Source: an uncultured Collinsella sp. (GTDB taxonomy: Bacteria; Actinomycetota; Coriobacteriia; Coriobacteriales; Coriobacteriaceae). Taken from it: DNA of 32,252 nt. Location of the stretch: the NCBI GenBank assembly GCA_934646965.1, contig CAKUEZ010000014.1, positions 1 to 32,252 on the forward strand. Direction: 5' to 3'. The notes beneath the pieces were generated by a model. It did not search any database. It was not told where the DNA came from and saw nothing but the letters and a program-made list of their open reading frames with translations. The first letter of the stretch is position 1, and the number at the start of each line of letters is the position of its first letter. The position numbers and the translations under genes were made by a program. Positions 1 to 7,794 of this stretch are shown here, in pieces.

Positions 1-285
1 TCCTGCTCGCACGAAGGCCACATTAAGTGGCCTTCGGCTCGTGCGGAACTCGCGATAAACCTTATGCCCCGCCCCTCCGGAGCCACACGGGAGCTGGGGT
101 AACTTATTCGGGCCCGGCATTCAGAAAAGTCAGTGCAGCAAAATGGCGATGCTGATAGATGCACAAGAAAGGGGGCACGTTGTCGGAACGTGTCCCCTCT
201 AAGTTGCGGTGGAATAGTTCTTGTTTGGCTTTTTAACTGGCCATTTAGGAACTATTTCACCGCAACTGATGGGTGGGGTGTGGGG
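1..285. repeat. Gene-free cluster of inverted repeats
   Basis: No credible gene is seen here. Three inverted repeats follow one another. The first has 10-bp perfect arms at 12-21 and 27-36 around an ATTAA loop. The second has 11-bp arms at 171-181 and 187-197 with one G-T wobble, and contains CGTGTCCCC at 189-197. The third has 19-bp arms at 202-220 and 249-267 with one mismatch and a 28-nt spacer. The last ends 18 nt from the stop of the minus-strand amidohydrolase, so it could form a 3'-end hairpin on that transcript. A 60-codon plus-strand frame crosses the repeats but has no other support. Confidence 0.7.
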
Positions 286-1935
286 TTAGCGCTCGTAGAT
301 GAGGTTGCCGGCTAGGTAGGTGGCTTGGACTTTGGTGGCTTGGAGCTCTTGGGGATCGATGGTGAGTGGGTTTTGGTCTAGGACTACCAGGTCGGCGTAT
401 TTGCCGGGTTCCAGACTGCCGAGATTTTGTTCGTCGCCCGCCGCGTAGGCGCTGCCCAGGGTGTAGTTGCGCAGGGCCGTTGCCGCGTCGATACGCTCGC
501 TCGGCAGCCAGCCGCCCTCGGGCCAGTGGCTGCGGGGGTCTTGGCGCGTGATGGCCGTGTAGAGCACGTTCATGCTGGTGACGGCCGTGATGGGACTGTC
601 GGTGCCGAAGGCCTGGCGGATGCCGCGCTGCCTATAGGTTGCGAACGGCCACATGATACGGCTGCGCTCCAGGCCCAAATCGCGCTCCGGACCACCCGGA
701 TCGAGCGTGATGTGGCAGGGCTGGCTCGAGGCAATGACGTTGAGCTTGCGCAGACGGTCGATGTCCTGAGGCAGCAGGTTCTCCAAATGCTCAAGCGTGT
801 TGTGGCCGTGCTGGGGCAGGCCGTAGAGCTCTGCTGCCTCCTCAAAGATATCGAGCGCGGCGTGGATGGCGCCATCGCCGATAACGTGAATGCGCACGGT
901 ATGGCCGCGCTCCGCCGCCGCCAGAACCAACTTGCGCATGCGCTCGGCAGGAACCGTCAGACGACCCTGATCGCCTGGGAAGCGCGGGTTGGCATAGGGC
1001 TCAGTGAGGTATGCGGTATGCTCGCTCGACACGCCATCGAAGAACTGCTTAAAGCCCGGCGCCGAGAGCAGCGCGTTGTTCGCGTAGCGGGTCTGCAGTT
1101 CTTCTAAGCGCGATTGGTCATCCAGCAGTGTGGGGAACAGATGCGCGCGGATGCCCAACTTGCCGGCAGCCTGCAACTTATCGTAGACGTCGTCGCGGAT
1201 AAAGTCGCAGCCCGGCATGGGCATGAGCGACATGTCGCAGATCGAGGTGATGCCCTGCTCGGCCATGCGCTTCATTTGGTCGGCATAGGCGCTCGCGATA
1301 CGGTCCTCGCCCAGCCACTCCAGACAGCGGGGTAGCAGCTGCATGGCAGCCGCCTCGTGAGCGATACCCGTGAGCTCGCCGTTTGCGTCCTTGTCGTAGC
1401 TGCCGCCCGCCGGTGGCTCGCTATCGCGCGTGACGCCAAGCGCTTCGAGCGCGCGGCTGTTGAGCCACAGCGTATGACCGTCGCCCGAATACATAACGCA
1501 GGGGCGATCGGGGAAGGCTGCATCGAGGGAGGCCTTGGTAGGATGCTCGGGCGGGTCCCAGCGGTAATCGCGCCAGCCCTGGGTCACGACCCAGGCGTCA
1601 TCGGGCAAGCCCTGGGAAAACTCGAGCGCGTGCTGTACCAGCGCTGCCTCTGACGTGCCCATATCCATGAGCATGTAGGGCGAGGATCCAACCGAGGTAT
1701 GGAAGAAGTGCAGGTGCGCATCGTGGAAGCCGGGGCAGACGAATTGCTCGCCGTAGTCGACAACCGGCGTGGCGGCAGGGGCGGCGGCAATCACGTCATT
1801 GGGCGCGCCGACCGCGACGATACGATCATCTGCAATGGCAATCGCCAGCTCGCGGGTGGTATCGATACCGTCTTGCGCGGTAAAGACGTTCTTGGAGCGG
1901 ATAATCCGATCGATATGCTGCATGGGCATCCCCAT
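286..1935 (-). CDS. YtcJ-like metal-dependent amidohydrolase (amidohydrolase family 3)
   Basis: The 549-residue product belongs to the amidohydrolase superfamily of TIM-barrel metal hydrolases, and most resembles the YtcJ / N-substituted formamide deformylase group; the substrate is unknown. Visible signatures are the HxH metal pair in DAHLHFFH (His74 and His76), a His-containing strand in IHVIGDGAIHAALDIF, and the catalytic Asp in TDSPITAV (Asp446). The C-terminus LEPGKYADLVVLDQNPL is the usual return to the small beta-sandwich. No signal peptide is seen, so it is probably cytoplasmic. The frame stays open upstream to 2229, but that part overlaps the divergent M20 gene and reads as non-family sequence, so I start at the ATG at 1935. 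ATGs at 1929 and 1923 are alternatives; no strong ribosome binding site decides. It is transcribed away from the M20 gene, and a related role in trimming N-acylated compounds is inference. Confidence 0.88.
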   Translation of the reverse strand: MGMPMQHIDRIIRSKNVFTAQDGIDTTRELAIAIADDRIVAVGAPNDVIAAAPAATPVVDYGEQFVCPGFHDAHLHFFHTSVGSSPYMLMDMGTSEAALVQHALEFSQGLPDDAWVVTQGWRDYRWDPPEHPTKASLDAAFPDRPCVMYSGDGHTLWLNSRALEALGVTRDSEPPAGGSYDKDANGELTGIAHEAAAMQLLPRCLEWLGEDRIASAYADQMKRMAEQGITSICDMSLMPMPGCDFIRDDVYDKLQAAGKLGIRAHLFPTLLDDQSRLEELQTRYANNALLSAPGFKQFFDGVSSEHTAYLTEPYANPRFPGDQGRLTVPAERMRKLVLAAAERGHTVRIHVIGDGAIHAALDIFEEAAELYGLPQHGHNTLEHLENLLPQDIDRLRKLNVIASSQPCHITLDPGGPERDLGLERSRIMWPFATYRQRGIRQAFGTDSPITAVTSMNVLYTAITRQDPRSHWPEGGWLPSERIDAATALRNYTLGSAYAAGDEQNLGSLEPGKYADLVVLDQNPLTIDPQELQATKVQATYLAGNLIYER

Positions 1936-2011
1936 CTCTGGCAGGAAATTCAACACCCCCGAGTGTACTCCCCCACTCTTGCTACAAAACCCCAAGCGGC
2001 AAACGGCAACT

Positions 2012-2040
2012 TTGCCACGCCAAGTGGCAGGTGGCATACT
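2012..2040 (+). promoter_or_regulatory. Candidate promoter of the M20 gene, with an inverted repeat
   Basis: TTGCCA at 2012-2017 and CATACT at 2035-2040 are separated by 17 nt, a good match to a housekeeping promoter. An inverted repeat, TGCCAC (2013-2018) and GTGGCA (2024-2029), overlaps the -35 box and spacer, where a repressor could bind. It lies in the short intergenic stretch between two divergent hydrolase genes. Confidence 0.5.
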
Positions 2041-2091
2041 GGAGAGAGCCTGTACGATTTTGCGATCGAGCCAGCAAGGAGCAAATCGACT

Positions 2092-3555
2092 ATGACGAAA
2101 ACCAAGGCACAGCAGATCATGGCGGCAACCGAGGTTCGCGCGGCAGATGACGTCACCGCGGCCATCCAGGACATCGCCGCCGAGTTTGAGCCCTACATCA
2201 TCAAGCAGCGCCGTCACTTCCATAAACACCCGGAGCTGAGCCTCGCCGAGGAGCGCACGACTTCCGACATCGCAAATCAGCTCGACGCTATGAATATCCC
2301 CTACGAGCGCCCCCTCAAGACGGGCCTGGTCGCAACGCTACGCGGCACCGCGCCCGACGCCTACCGCGAGGACGGCACGCCGCGTCGCCGTATCCTGCTG
2401 CGAGCCGACATCGACGCCCTTCCCGTCACCGAGCAGACCGGCGAGGAGTTCGCCAGCGTCAACGAGGGCTGCATGCACGCCTGCGGTCACGACTGCCATA
2501 TCGCCATGATGCTCGGCACGCTGCAGATTCTGCGCCACATGACCGATGACATCCACGGCGAGATCCGTATCGTGTTCCAGCCCAGCGAGGAAAACGGCCG
2601 GGGTGCAAAACTCATGATCGGTACCGGCGTACTCGATGGCGTCGACGGCGCCTACGCCGCGCATATCTGGAGCGAGGTCGACGCCGGCACCGTAAGCTGC
2701 GAGCCCGGCCCGCGCATGGCAAACACCGACTGGTTCCGCATCGACGTCCGCGGTACCTCGTGCCATGGCGCCATGCCCCAGCGCGGCCACGACGCCGTTA
2801 TGGTGGCTGCCGAGATCGTCAACGCACTGCAAACCATCGTCTCGCGCGAGATCAGCCCCTACGAGCCCGCCGTCATCACCGTCGGCGAGTTGCACGGCGG
2901 TACGGCGCGCAACGTTATCGCCGGTACCGCTTACCTCGCCGGCACGGTGCGCACCTATGGCGACAAGACGCATGAGGAGATGCCCGAGCTTATGCGCCGC
3001 ATCGTAGAGCACACCGCGGCAGCCCTAGGTGCCGAGGCCGAGCTTACCGATTACACCATCGCCAACTACAAGGTCGAAAACGACGCCGCCTCGAGCGAGC
3101 GCTGCCGCCAAGCTGTGCTCAAGTGCCTGGGCCCCGCGGGCGAGGGCCATTACCGCGGCACGCTTTCGGGCGAGGACTTCTCGGAGTACCTGCGTCGCGT
3201 GCCAGGCGTGCTCGCCTTTGTCGGCGCGCGCAATCCCCAGATTGGCGCGACGTACGCCCAGCATTCTTGCTTCTACAAGATCGACGAGACCGTGCTTGCC
3301 AAGGGCTCCATGGTAGCCGCTCAGTATGCCATCGACTTTTTGGCCGAGCCCACGCAAGAAGAGCTCGACGGCCCCACGATCGCCGCGGTTGCCGAGACCA
3401 ACCCCGACCTGGCCGCCAAGCTGCGCTCTGCCAAGGCGACGGCCGCCGAGGCCCGCGACGCCGTGCACGACGCCCGCACCGCCCGCCACGCCGCCATCAA
3501 GGGCATTCACGATGCGCGTGCTGCCGCTCGCCACGAGGAGAAGCACGGCGAGTAG
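2092..3555 (+). CDS. M20 family metallo-amidohydrolase (N-acyl amino acid / peptide hydrolase)
   Basis: The 487-residue product is an M20D-type zinc/manganese amidohydrolase, related to hippurate hydrolase and N-acyl-L-amino acid amidohydrolases, which cleave acyl or aminoacyl amide bonds. Visible motifs in order are RADIDALPVTEQTGEEF, the metal-binding MHACGHDCH (about residues 128-136), QPSEENGRGAK, the dimerisation-domain segment HGAMPQRGHDAV, GTVRTYG, and SGEDFSEYLRRVPG near the end of the catalytic domain. AAGGAG lies 10 nt before the ATG. About 75 residues follow the usual end of the family: an Ala/Arg/His-rich, helix-prone tail (ATAAEARDAVHDARTARHAA) of unknown role. No signal peptide is seen. 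The exact substrate cannot be read from sequence. Confidence 0.9.
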   Translation: MTKTKAQQIMAATEVRAADDVTAAIQDIAAEFEPYIIKQRRHFHKHPELSLAEERTTSDIANQLDAMNIPYERPLKTGLVATLRGTAPDAYREDGTPRRRILLRADIDALPVTEQTGEEFASVNEGCMHACGHDCHIAMMLGTLQILRHMTDDIHGEIRIVFQPSEENGRGAKLMIGTGVLDGVDGAYAAHIWSEVDAGTVSCEPGPRMANTDWFRIDVRGTSCHGAMPQRGHDAVMVAAEIVNALQTIVSREISPYEPAVITVGELHGGTARNVIAGTAYLAGTVRTYGDKTHEEMPELMRRIVEHTAAALGAEAELTDYTIANYKVENDAASSERCRQAVLKCLGPAGEGHYRGTLSGEDFSEYLRRVPGVLAFVGARNPQIGATYAQHSCFYKIDETVLAKGSMVAAQYAIDFLAEPTQEELDGPTIAAVAETNPDLAAKLRSAKATAAEARDAVHDARTARHAAIKGIHDARAAARHEEKHGE

Positions 3556-3588
3556 CCCTTGCGCAAGCACAATTCCCGAGTGATATAA

Positions 3589-3626
3589 AAGCGGGGCCGA
3601 GCGTTTTTCAACGTCCGGCCCCGCTT
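3589..3626. terminator. Terminator between convergent genes
   Basis: An 11-bp GC-rich perfect stem (3589-3599 with 3616-3626) sits between the end of the M20 gene and the end of the minus-strand DUF2752 gene. Read on the minus strand the stem is followed by TTTATATC, so it mainly ends the zinc-ribbon/DUF2752 transcript. It may also slow plus-strand transcription. Confidence 0.75.
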
Positions 3627-3659
3627 ATGCGTTAGGCGCCCAATCTATTCCACCCCTCG

Positions 3660-4136
3660 TCACGGCAAATAAGAACGAAGGTACGTAAGCCAGCGTGGGG
3701 TCTCTAGATGGATGATGTCGTCGGGAACTCCGGCAGGAGCACGACCGCCAAAGAGCAGGCCCGCGTCCGCCGGATCGACGAGTCGCACAACCCAAACGGC
3801 AACGACCAGCACGCACAGGACAGCGATCACGATATCGATGCCACGCTTTACCTTGCCCGATGTCGTCTCCTCCCGCACAAATGCGAGCACAAATGCGATC
3901 GGCACCACCCAGAACAGCGGATGGTAGGCAACCGCCGCCGCAAAATCGAGGCGCAACGCCGCCAGCCAGGCCCTCGTCATGCCACATCCCGGACAGGGAA
4001 TGCCCGTCATCAGACGAAACACGCAGCCGATGTCGAGCAGGTAGAGTGCAAGCCAGGCGATAAAGAGCACGCCGATGCAAGAAAGGGCGCGGCGAATGAG
4101 CTCCGCCGCGCCCTTATGTTCCTGTGTGTTGCCCAC
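3660..4136 (-). CDS. DUF2752 family membrane protein
   Basis: The 158-residue product carries the DUF2752 signature GIPCPGCGMTRAWLA (about residues 45-59), a CxxC-containing motif between membrane segments. Hydrophobic stretches lie near residues 20-40, 75-90 and 103-120. The biochemical function of the family is unknown. The start is a GTG only 13 nt downstream of the DUF4234 stop, with a weak AAGG upstream, so it is probably co-transcribed and perhaps translationally coupled. The following 3589-3626 hairpin ends the operon. DUF2752 proteins are often found beside small zinc-ribbon or DUF4234-type membrane proteins, as here. Confidence 0.85.
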   Translation of the reverse strand: MGNTQEHKGAAELIRRALSCIGVLFIAWLALYLLDIGCVFRLMTGIPCPGCGMTRAWLAALRLDFAAAVAYHPLFWVVPIAFVLAFVREETTSGKVKRGIDIVIAVLCVLVVAVWVVRLVDPADAGLLFGGRAPAGVPDDIIHLETPRWLTYLRSYLP

Positions 4137-4149
4137 GATGCCTTAATCG

Positions 4150-4800
4150 TTAGGCACGAGCGCCGAGACGGGTGTTGTAGACCGTAGCCATGGCGTTGGT
4201 GTTCTTGATGATGATGTTCATGGCAAAGATAGGGCCGAGGCCGCACAGAAGCACGCCGATAATCTGCCACATAAGAACGGTGGTGCCGTTCTCCTGGAAC
4301 ATCAGGCCGTAGCGAGGAGCGTTGGCCTGCAGACGGTTGCCGATCTTGTAGTACCAGTAGTACGCATAGAAGCCGCAAGTCACGAACGACAGCAGGATAA
4401 ACGCGGCCAGACCCGGCGTGGAATCGCCGTCGTCCTGGCACATGGTATTGATGTCGCGAGCCAGGCAATAGAGGAAGTAATACGAATAGATACCGCAGGT
4501 CACGAGGGAAAGCAGGAGCCAACCGATCAGGCTACGGTCGCTCTTAACAGGGCCATAGCCCATCGGGGCGGGCGCGGGCTGCTGGGCGTACTGCTGCTGC
4601 CCAGTGTACTGCTGCTGAGGCTGGGGCACAGGCTGAACGGCCTGAGTCGGAGCAGGCTGGGGCTGCGGCGCGGGCTGCGGCGCTGGCTGAGGCGCCGGCT
4701 GCGGGGCCGGAGCGGCAGAAGCGGCACCAACGGCTGATCCGCAAACAGGGCAGAATTTGGCATCATCCGAAATGGGAGAACCACAAGTAGGACAGAACAT
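4150..4800 (-). CDS. Zinc-ribbon DUF4234 membrane protein
   Basis: The 216-residue product begins with a zinc ribbon formed by two CxxC pairs (MFCPTCGSPISDDAKFCPVC). A Pro/Gln/Ala-rich linker (roughly residues 30-75) follows, then a DUF4234-like membrane domain with SLVTCGIYSYYFLYCLARDI and the internally repeated SFVTCGFYAYYWYYKIGN, and a last hydrophobic segment near residues 170-195. The two TCGxYxYY segments suggest an internal duplication. The zinc ribbon probably faces the cytoplasm. The ATG is preceded by AGGAAAAGGAGAGGG. Its layout (N-terminal zinc ribbon, low-complexity linker, membrane domain) repeats in the next gene upstream, at 4988. Function is unknown. Confidence 0.87.
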   Translation of the reverse strand: MFCPTCGSPISDDAKFCPVCGSAVGAASAAPAPQPAPQPAPQPAPQPQPAPTQAVQPVPQPQQQYTGQQQYAQQPAPAPMGYGPVKSDRSLIGWLLLSLVTCGIYSYYFLYCLARDINTMCQDDGDSTPGLAAFILLSFVTCGFYAYYWYYKIGNRLQANAPRYGLMFQENGTTVLMWQIIGVLLCGLGPIFAMNIIIKNTNAMATVYNTRLGARA

Positions 4801-4875
4801 AACCCTCTCCTTTTCCTAAGGCGCTAGACGCCTCTAAACCTTACGTGTCTATGTTCTCAACAATAGCCGAGTTGT

Positions 4876-4887
4876 TGTTGCGCAACA
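4876..4887. promoter_or_regulatory. 12-bp palindrome TGTTGCGCAACA upstream of the DUF4234 gene
   Basis: A perfect 12-bp palindrome lies about 76 nt upstream of the DUF4234 start. The same 12 bases recur at 21283-21294 upstream of the large surface protein. A helix-turn-helix dimer such as a LuxR-type protein is a plausible reader, but no regulator is shown by this window. Confidence 0.45.
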
Positions 4888-4941
4888 TTGCCTATTTTTT
4901 AGGAATCTGTTCCGTAACCGTTTTTTGCTCAACAGTACCGA

Positions 4942-4977
4942 AAAGGCACCCCGAGCCAAGGTGCTCAAGGTGCCTTT
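4942..4977 (-). terminator. Rho-independent terminator of the zinc-ribbon gene ending at 4988
   Basis: Arms AAAGGCACC (4942-4950) and GGTGCCTTT (4969-4977) enclose an inner GAGC/GCTC pair. Read on the minus strand the stem ends in TTTT. It lies 10 nt after the stop codon and separates this gene from the next minus-strand operon. Confidence 0.8.
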
Positions 4978-4987
4978 ATACGCAGCG

Positions 4988-6415
4988 TTACTCTGCTTGA
5001 TTGTTGTCGGCAGGATTGGCCTGCGGCTGGTCGGCAGCATTGGGTTCGTCAGCCGGCGTGGCGACGGCGGTCCAATCGGGTTCCGCAGGCGTGGCCTCGG
5101 GAGCCGGGGCAGGTGCAGGTGCCGGGGCAGGTGCCGGGGCAGGTGCAGGTGCAGGTGCCGGGGCAGGTGCAGGTGCCGGGGCCGGAGCGGGAGCCGGAGC
5201 AGGCGCAGCACCAGCGGCGGCCGCGGGATTGAAGCCAGCGGGAGCAGGCTTCTTCTCGCCCGGAAGCACAAACGTCAGAACATCGTCGGAGTCCTCGTCG
5301 GCCCACTCGCCAGCATGGCGCGCGGCCCAGTAACCGACAGCACGATACTTGAGCATCTTGCCAAACACATTCAGGAACACGGTGACAAAGGCGATGATCA
5401 TCAAGAACAGAATGAGCGTAATGCCGCCGCCCTCAATGATAGCCTGGAGACCAGACGGACGAGAATAGTACCCGTAATAGCCGTAGCTGCTGATACCCAG
5501 CGCAGCGATAAAGCTAAAGATGGCGGTGAAGATCCACGTAATGATATTGGAGACGATGCCCGTCAAAAACTCGGGGAGAATCGAAGCACAGAACAGCTTG
5601 CCCAAGTTGGCCTTATAGGATTTCCAAACCTTCTCGAGCGAAAACGCGCTCTCCACGCGACCGACAACCGCAAAGTGCATCACAGCGGCATCGCCAAACA
5701 TCTTAAAGAAGATGCCCAGCACAAACGAGACGATCAAGGCAAAGACGAGAAGGCCCATCGACCCGACGAGCGCACTCTCGAGTCCGCTCGAGCCGAAGTA
5801 ATAATACGAACCGACGGCACCGATCACAACGCTCTCGATTGCCGAGAACACCACACCGATCACCGGGATAATGGCGACGAACTCGAGCACGTTCGTAATG
5901 ACGGACGAGAAAATGCCCAAGCCAAACGAGGTCGAACGCAGCAGCGGACGCTCCATACCGTTATCGTCCTTGAGCGACAGATCGCGGCCCCACTCGATGC
6001 CAAAGCCGGCGCCGCACACGCTGGCGATATAGGCAAGCAAAAAGCCAATGGCCGCTGCAATACCGCCGATAACGGGGATAAACAGCACCAGTACCGAGAC
6101 GACACAGATCAGCGCCGGCAAAAAGGCGATCTGGCACACGCGAACCAGGGCGCCGGGAACCTTGAGCATGTCGTTAAAGGCCTGAGCCATGCAGCCCTTG
6201 GGTACGTTCATCGCCGGCTGGGGGGCAACGAACGGCTGCGGCTGGGGCTGGGGCGCGACGAACGGCTGGCCTTGCGGCTGCGGCTGTGGCTGGGGTTGCG
6301 GCTGGGGCTGCGAAGCAGAGGCAGCAGCCTGGGGGGCCTCGGTATTCGGAGCACCGCAGACGCCGCAGAACTTGTCGTTGTCGCCCATGGGGGCGCCACA
6401 CTGCGAACAGAACAT
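4988..6415 (-). CDS. Zinc-ribbon polytopic membrane protein (DUF4013-like) with Ala-Pro tail
   Basis: The 475-residue product starts with a zinc ribbon (MFCSQCGAPMGDNDKFCGVC), followed by a Pro/Gln-rich linker with two QPFVAPQP copies. A multi-span membrane domain follows, from about residue 80 to 370 (e.g. FLPALICVVSVLVLFIPVIG and GAGFGIEWGRDLSLKDDNG), which resembles DUF4013-type proteins; that name is tentative. The tail is a long alternating Ala-Pro stretch (about residues 400-440) and an acidic/Gln-rich end. I start at the ATG at 6415 because AAGGG lies 9 nt upstream. The longer frame to 6523 and the ATG at 6424 lack a spaced ribosome binding site. It shares its zinc-ribbon/linker plan with the gene at 4150. 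Confidence 0.8.
   Translation of the reverse strand: MFCSQCGAPMGDNDKFCGVCGAPNTEAPQAAASASQPQPQPQPQPQPQGQPFVAPQPQPQPFVAPQPAMNVPKGCMAQAFNDMLKVPGALVRVCQIAFLPALICVVSVLVLFIPVIGGIAAAIGFLLAYIASVCGAGFGIEWGRDLSLKDDNGMERPLLRSTSFGLGIFSSVITNVLEFVAIIPVIGVVFSAIESVVIGAVGSYYYFGSSGLESALVGSMGLLVFALIVSFVLGIFFKMFGDAAVMHFAVVGRVESAFSLEKVWKSYKANLGKLFCASILPEFLTGIVSNIITWIFTAIFSFIAALGISSYGYYGYYSRPSGLQAIIEGGGITLILFLMIIAFVTVFLNVFGKMLKYRAVGYWAARHAGEWADEDSDDVLTFVLPGEKKPAPAGFNPAAAAGAAPAPAPAPAPAPAPAPAPAPAPAPAPAPAPAPAPAPEATPAEPDWTAVATPADEPNAADQPQANPADNNQAE
5101..5213. repeat. Hexanucleotide tandem repeat coding for (Ala-Pro)n
   Basis: GCAGGT and GCCGGG/GCCGGA units repeat in tandem across this stretch and encode an alternating Ala-Pro tail on the minus strand. 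The unit is a multiple of three, so gain or loss of copies would change tail length without a frameshift. Confidence 0.85.
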
Positions 6416-6564
6416 CGAAATCATCCCTTCGTATCTAGAGCGAATCACCTGGATCGCAAACGATGTCTTGGCATCATTATCGCCCATTGTGGGGATAAAT
6501 GCGCCCAGATGACCATTTTGCAACGCAGGCGGTGTTATTCAATGATTCGAAGAGCGTGCCTGAG

Positions 6565-7587
6565 CTAGTTCGTGCCGCGGAAGCCCTTGCCGACGATCTC
6601 GGAACTGTCGACGATCGTGATGAACGCGTCGGGGTCGATTTCACGAGTATAGCGACGCAGCTGCACGGCCTCGCGACGGCTCAGCACGCTCATGATCACC
6701 GTAACGCACTTGCCCGAGAAGGCGCCGTAGCCGCGGCTGATCGTTGCCGTACGGTTGAGATGCTTGACGATAAACTCCTCAACCTTACGCGGCTCGGAGC
6801 AAATAATCGTACAGACCTTGCGCAGGTGGATGCTCTCGATGGCCTTATCGACGACGAGCGTCTTGGCAAACAGGCCGAGCACGCAGTACAGGCCAACGCG
6901 TGGGCCGTACAAGAAAGCCGCGATGGTCACGATGCCAATATCGACCAACAGCAGAGCGCGGCCGATCTCGAGCGTCGTGCGACGCTTGAGGATCATGGCG
7001 AGAATATCCGTGCCGCCCGTCGAGGCGCCAATGTCAAAGACGATGGCGCTACCCAGCGCCGGCAAGATAACGGCAAAGCACAGGTCGAGCCACATATCGC
7101 CCGTCAGCGAAACATCGGTGGGAATAAAGAGCTCAAACAGCGAAACGTAGGCCGAAAGCGCAAACGAGGCAAAAACGCTCCAAAGAATTGCCTTGCGATC
7201 CAAGAAAATGAAGCCCAGGACGACCAGGACCGCGTTGATGATCCACATAAAGACGCCGACCGGCAGGGTCGGGAACAGCGTGGATAGGATGACCGATACG
7301 CCCGAGGTGCCGCCGAAGGCAAAGTGGTTGGGAGTTTTAAAAGCCACGATGGCGAACGCCGTGAGGATCAAACCCAGGTTGAGCTCGGCAAAAAAGCGCG
7401 GAAAGCCTGGCTCCTGGCTGCGCTTGCGGCCGGCGCGCTCGCCACGTTCGATATCCTCGCGACCGACAACGCGCTCCATCGGCACCACCGGAGGACGATG
7501 CACCTCCTCGGCGGCACGCGACGCCGCCTCTGCCGCAGCGACCTCAATCGCCCATGCCTTACTTTCGGTCTCGTGTTCGTCGGCCAT
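6565..7587 (-). CDS. YitT family membrane protein (DUF2179 C-terminal domain)
   Basis: The 340-residue product matches the YitT family. It has an N-terminal cytoplasmic region of about 65 charged residues, five to six membrane segments (LGLILTAFAIVAFKTPNHFA, the glycine motif FGGTSGVSVIL, and FDIGASTGGTDILAMIL), and a soluble C-terminal DUF2179-type domain (VCTIICSEPRKVEEFIVKHL, ending DAFITIVDSSEIVGKGF). YitT proteins are putative transporters of unsettled substrate. The N-terminal extension (MADEHETESKAWAIEVAAAE) is longer than in the usual ~280-290-residue family member. GAGGGG lies upstream of the ATG. It stands alone, after the terminator at 7703-7742. Confidence 0.9.
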   Translation of the reverse strand: MADEHETESKAWAIEVAAAEAASRAAEEVHRPPVVPMERVVGREDIERGERAGRKRSQEPGFPRFFAELNLGLILTAFAIVAFKTPNHFAFGGTSGVSVILSTLFPTLPVGVFMWIINAVLVVLGFIFLDRKAILWSVFASFALSAYVSLFELFIPTDVSLTGDMWLDLCFAVILPALGSAIVFDIGASTGGTDILAMILKRRTTLEIGRALLLVDIGIVTIAAFLYGPRVGLYCVLGLFAKTLVVDKAIESIHLRKVCTIICSEPRKVEEFIVKHLNRTATISRGYGAFSGKCVTVIMSVLSRREAVQLRRYTREIDPDAFITIVDSSEIVGKGFRGTN

Positions 7588-7702
7588 TACGGCAACCCCT
7601 CGTTAACAATTTGGAAACAATGCGCCCATTAGGGTAACGCGGAACGCGAAGATTGCAACCCTTAGTTAGACGAGCGGCATGGCTGCATCGAGGGCATATA
7701 GA

Positions 7703-7742
7703 AAACGGCCGACCGCGCTTTTGCTTGCGCGGTCGGCCGTTT
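7703..7742 (-). terminator. Strong terminator of the amaP-DUF2273-asp23 operon
   Basis: A 16-bp perfect stem (7703-7718 with 7727-7742) and an 8-nt loop are followed on the minus strand by TTTTCTATAT. It lies just beyond the dispersed repeat that abuts the asp23 stop. Confidence 0.85.
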
Positions 7743-7753
7743 GGCGTTTTCGC

Positions 7754-7794
7754 AGATAAAACCTGCCAAAATAAACCTGTCCCTTTTTGGAAGG
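7754..7794. repeat. Dispersed hairpin element, copy A1
   Basis: This 41-nt element is the reverse complement of 12621-12661 with one mismatch. Its own arms (CCTGCCAAAA and TTTTGGAAGG) form a hairpin around CCTGTCCC (7776-7783). It directly abuts the asp23 stop codon at 7795. Confidence 0.85.

Noticed and set aside
1936..2229. N-terminal extension of the YtcJ-like amidohydrolase
   Set aside because: The extra 98 codons overlap the M20 gene and its promoter and do not resemble the family; the family match begins just after 1935.
5101..5213. CRISPR-like or satellite array
   Set aside because: The repeat unit is 6 bp without spacers and encodes an Ala-Pro tail in frame.
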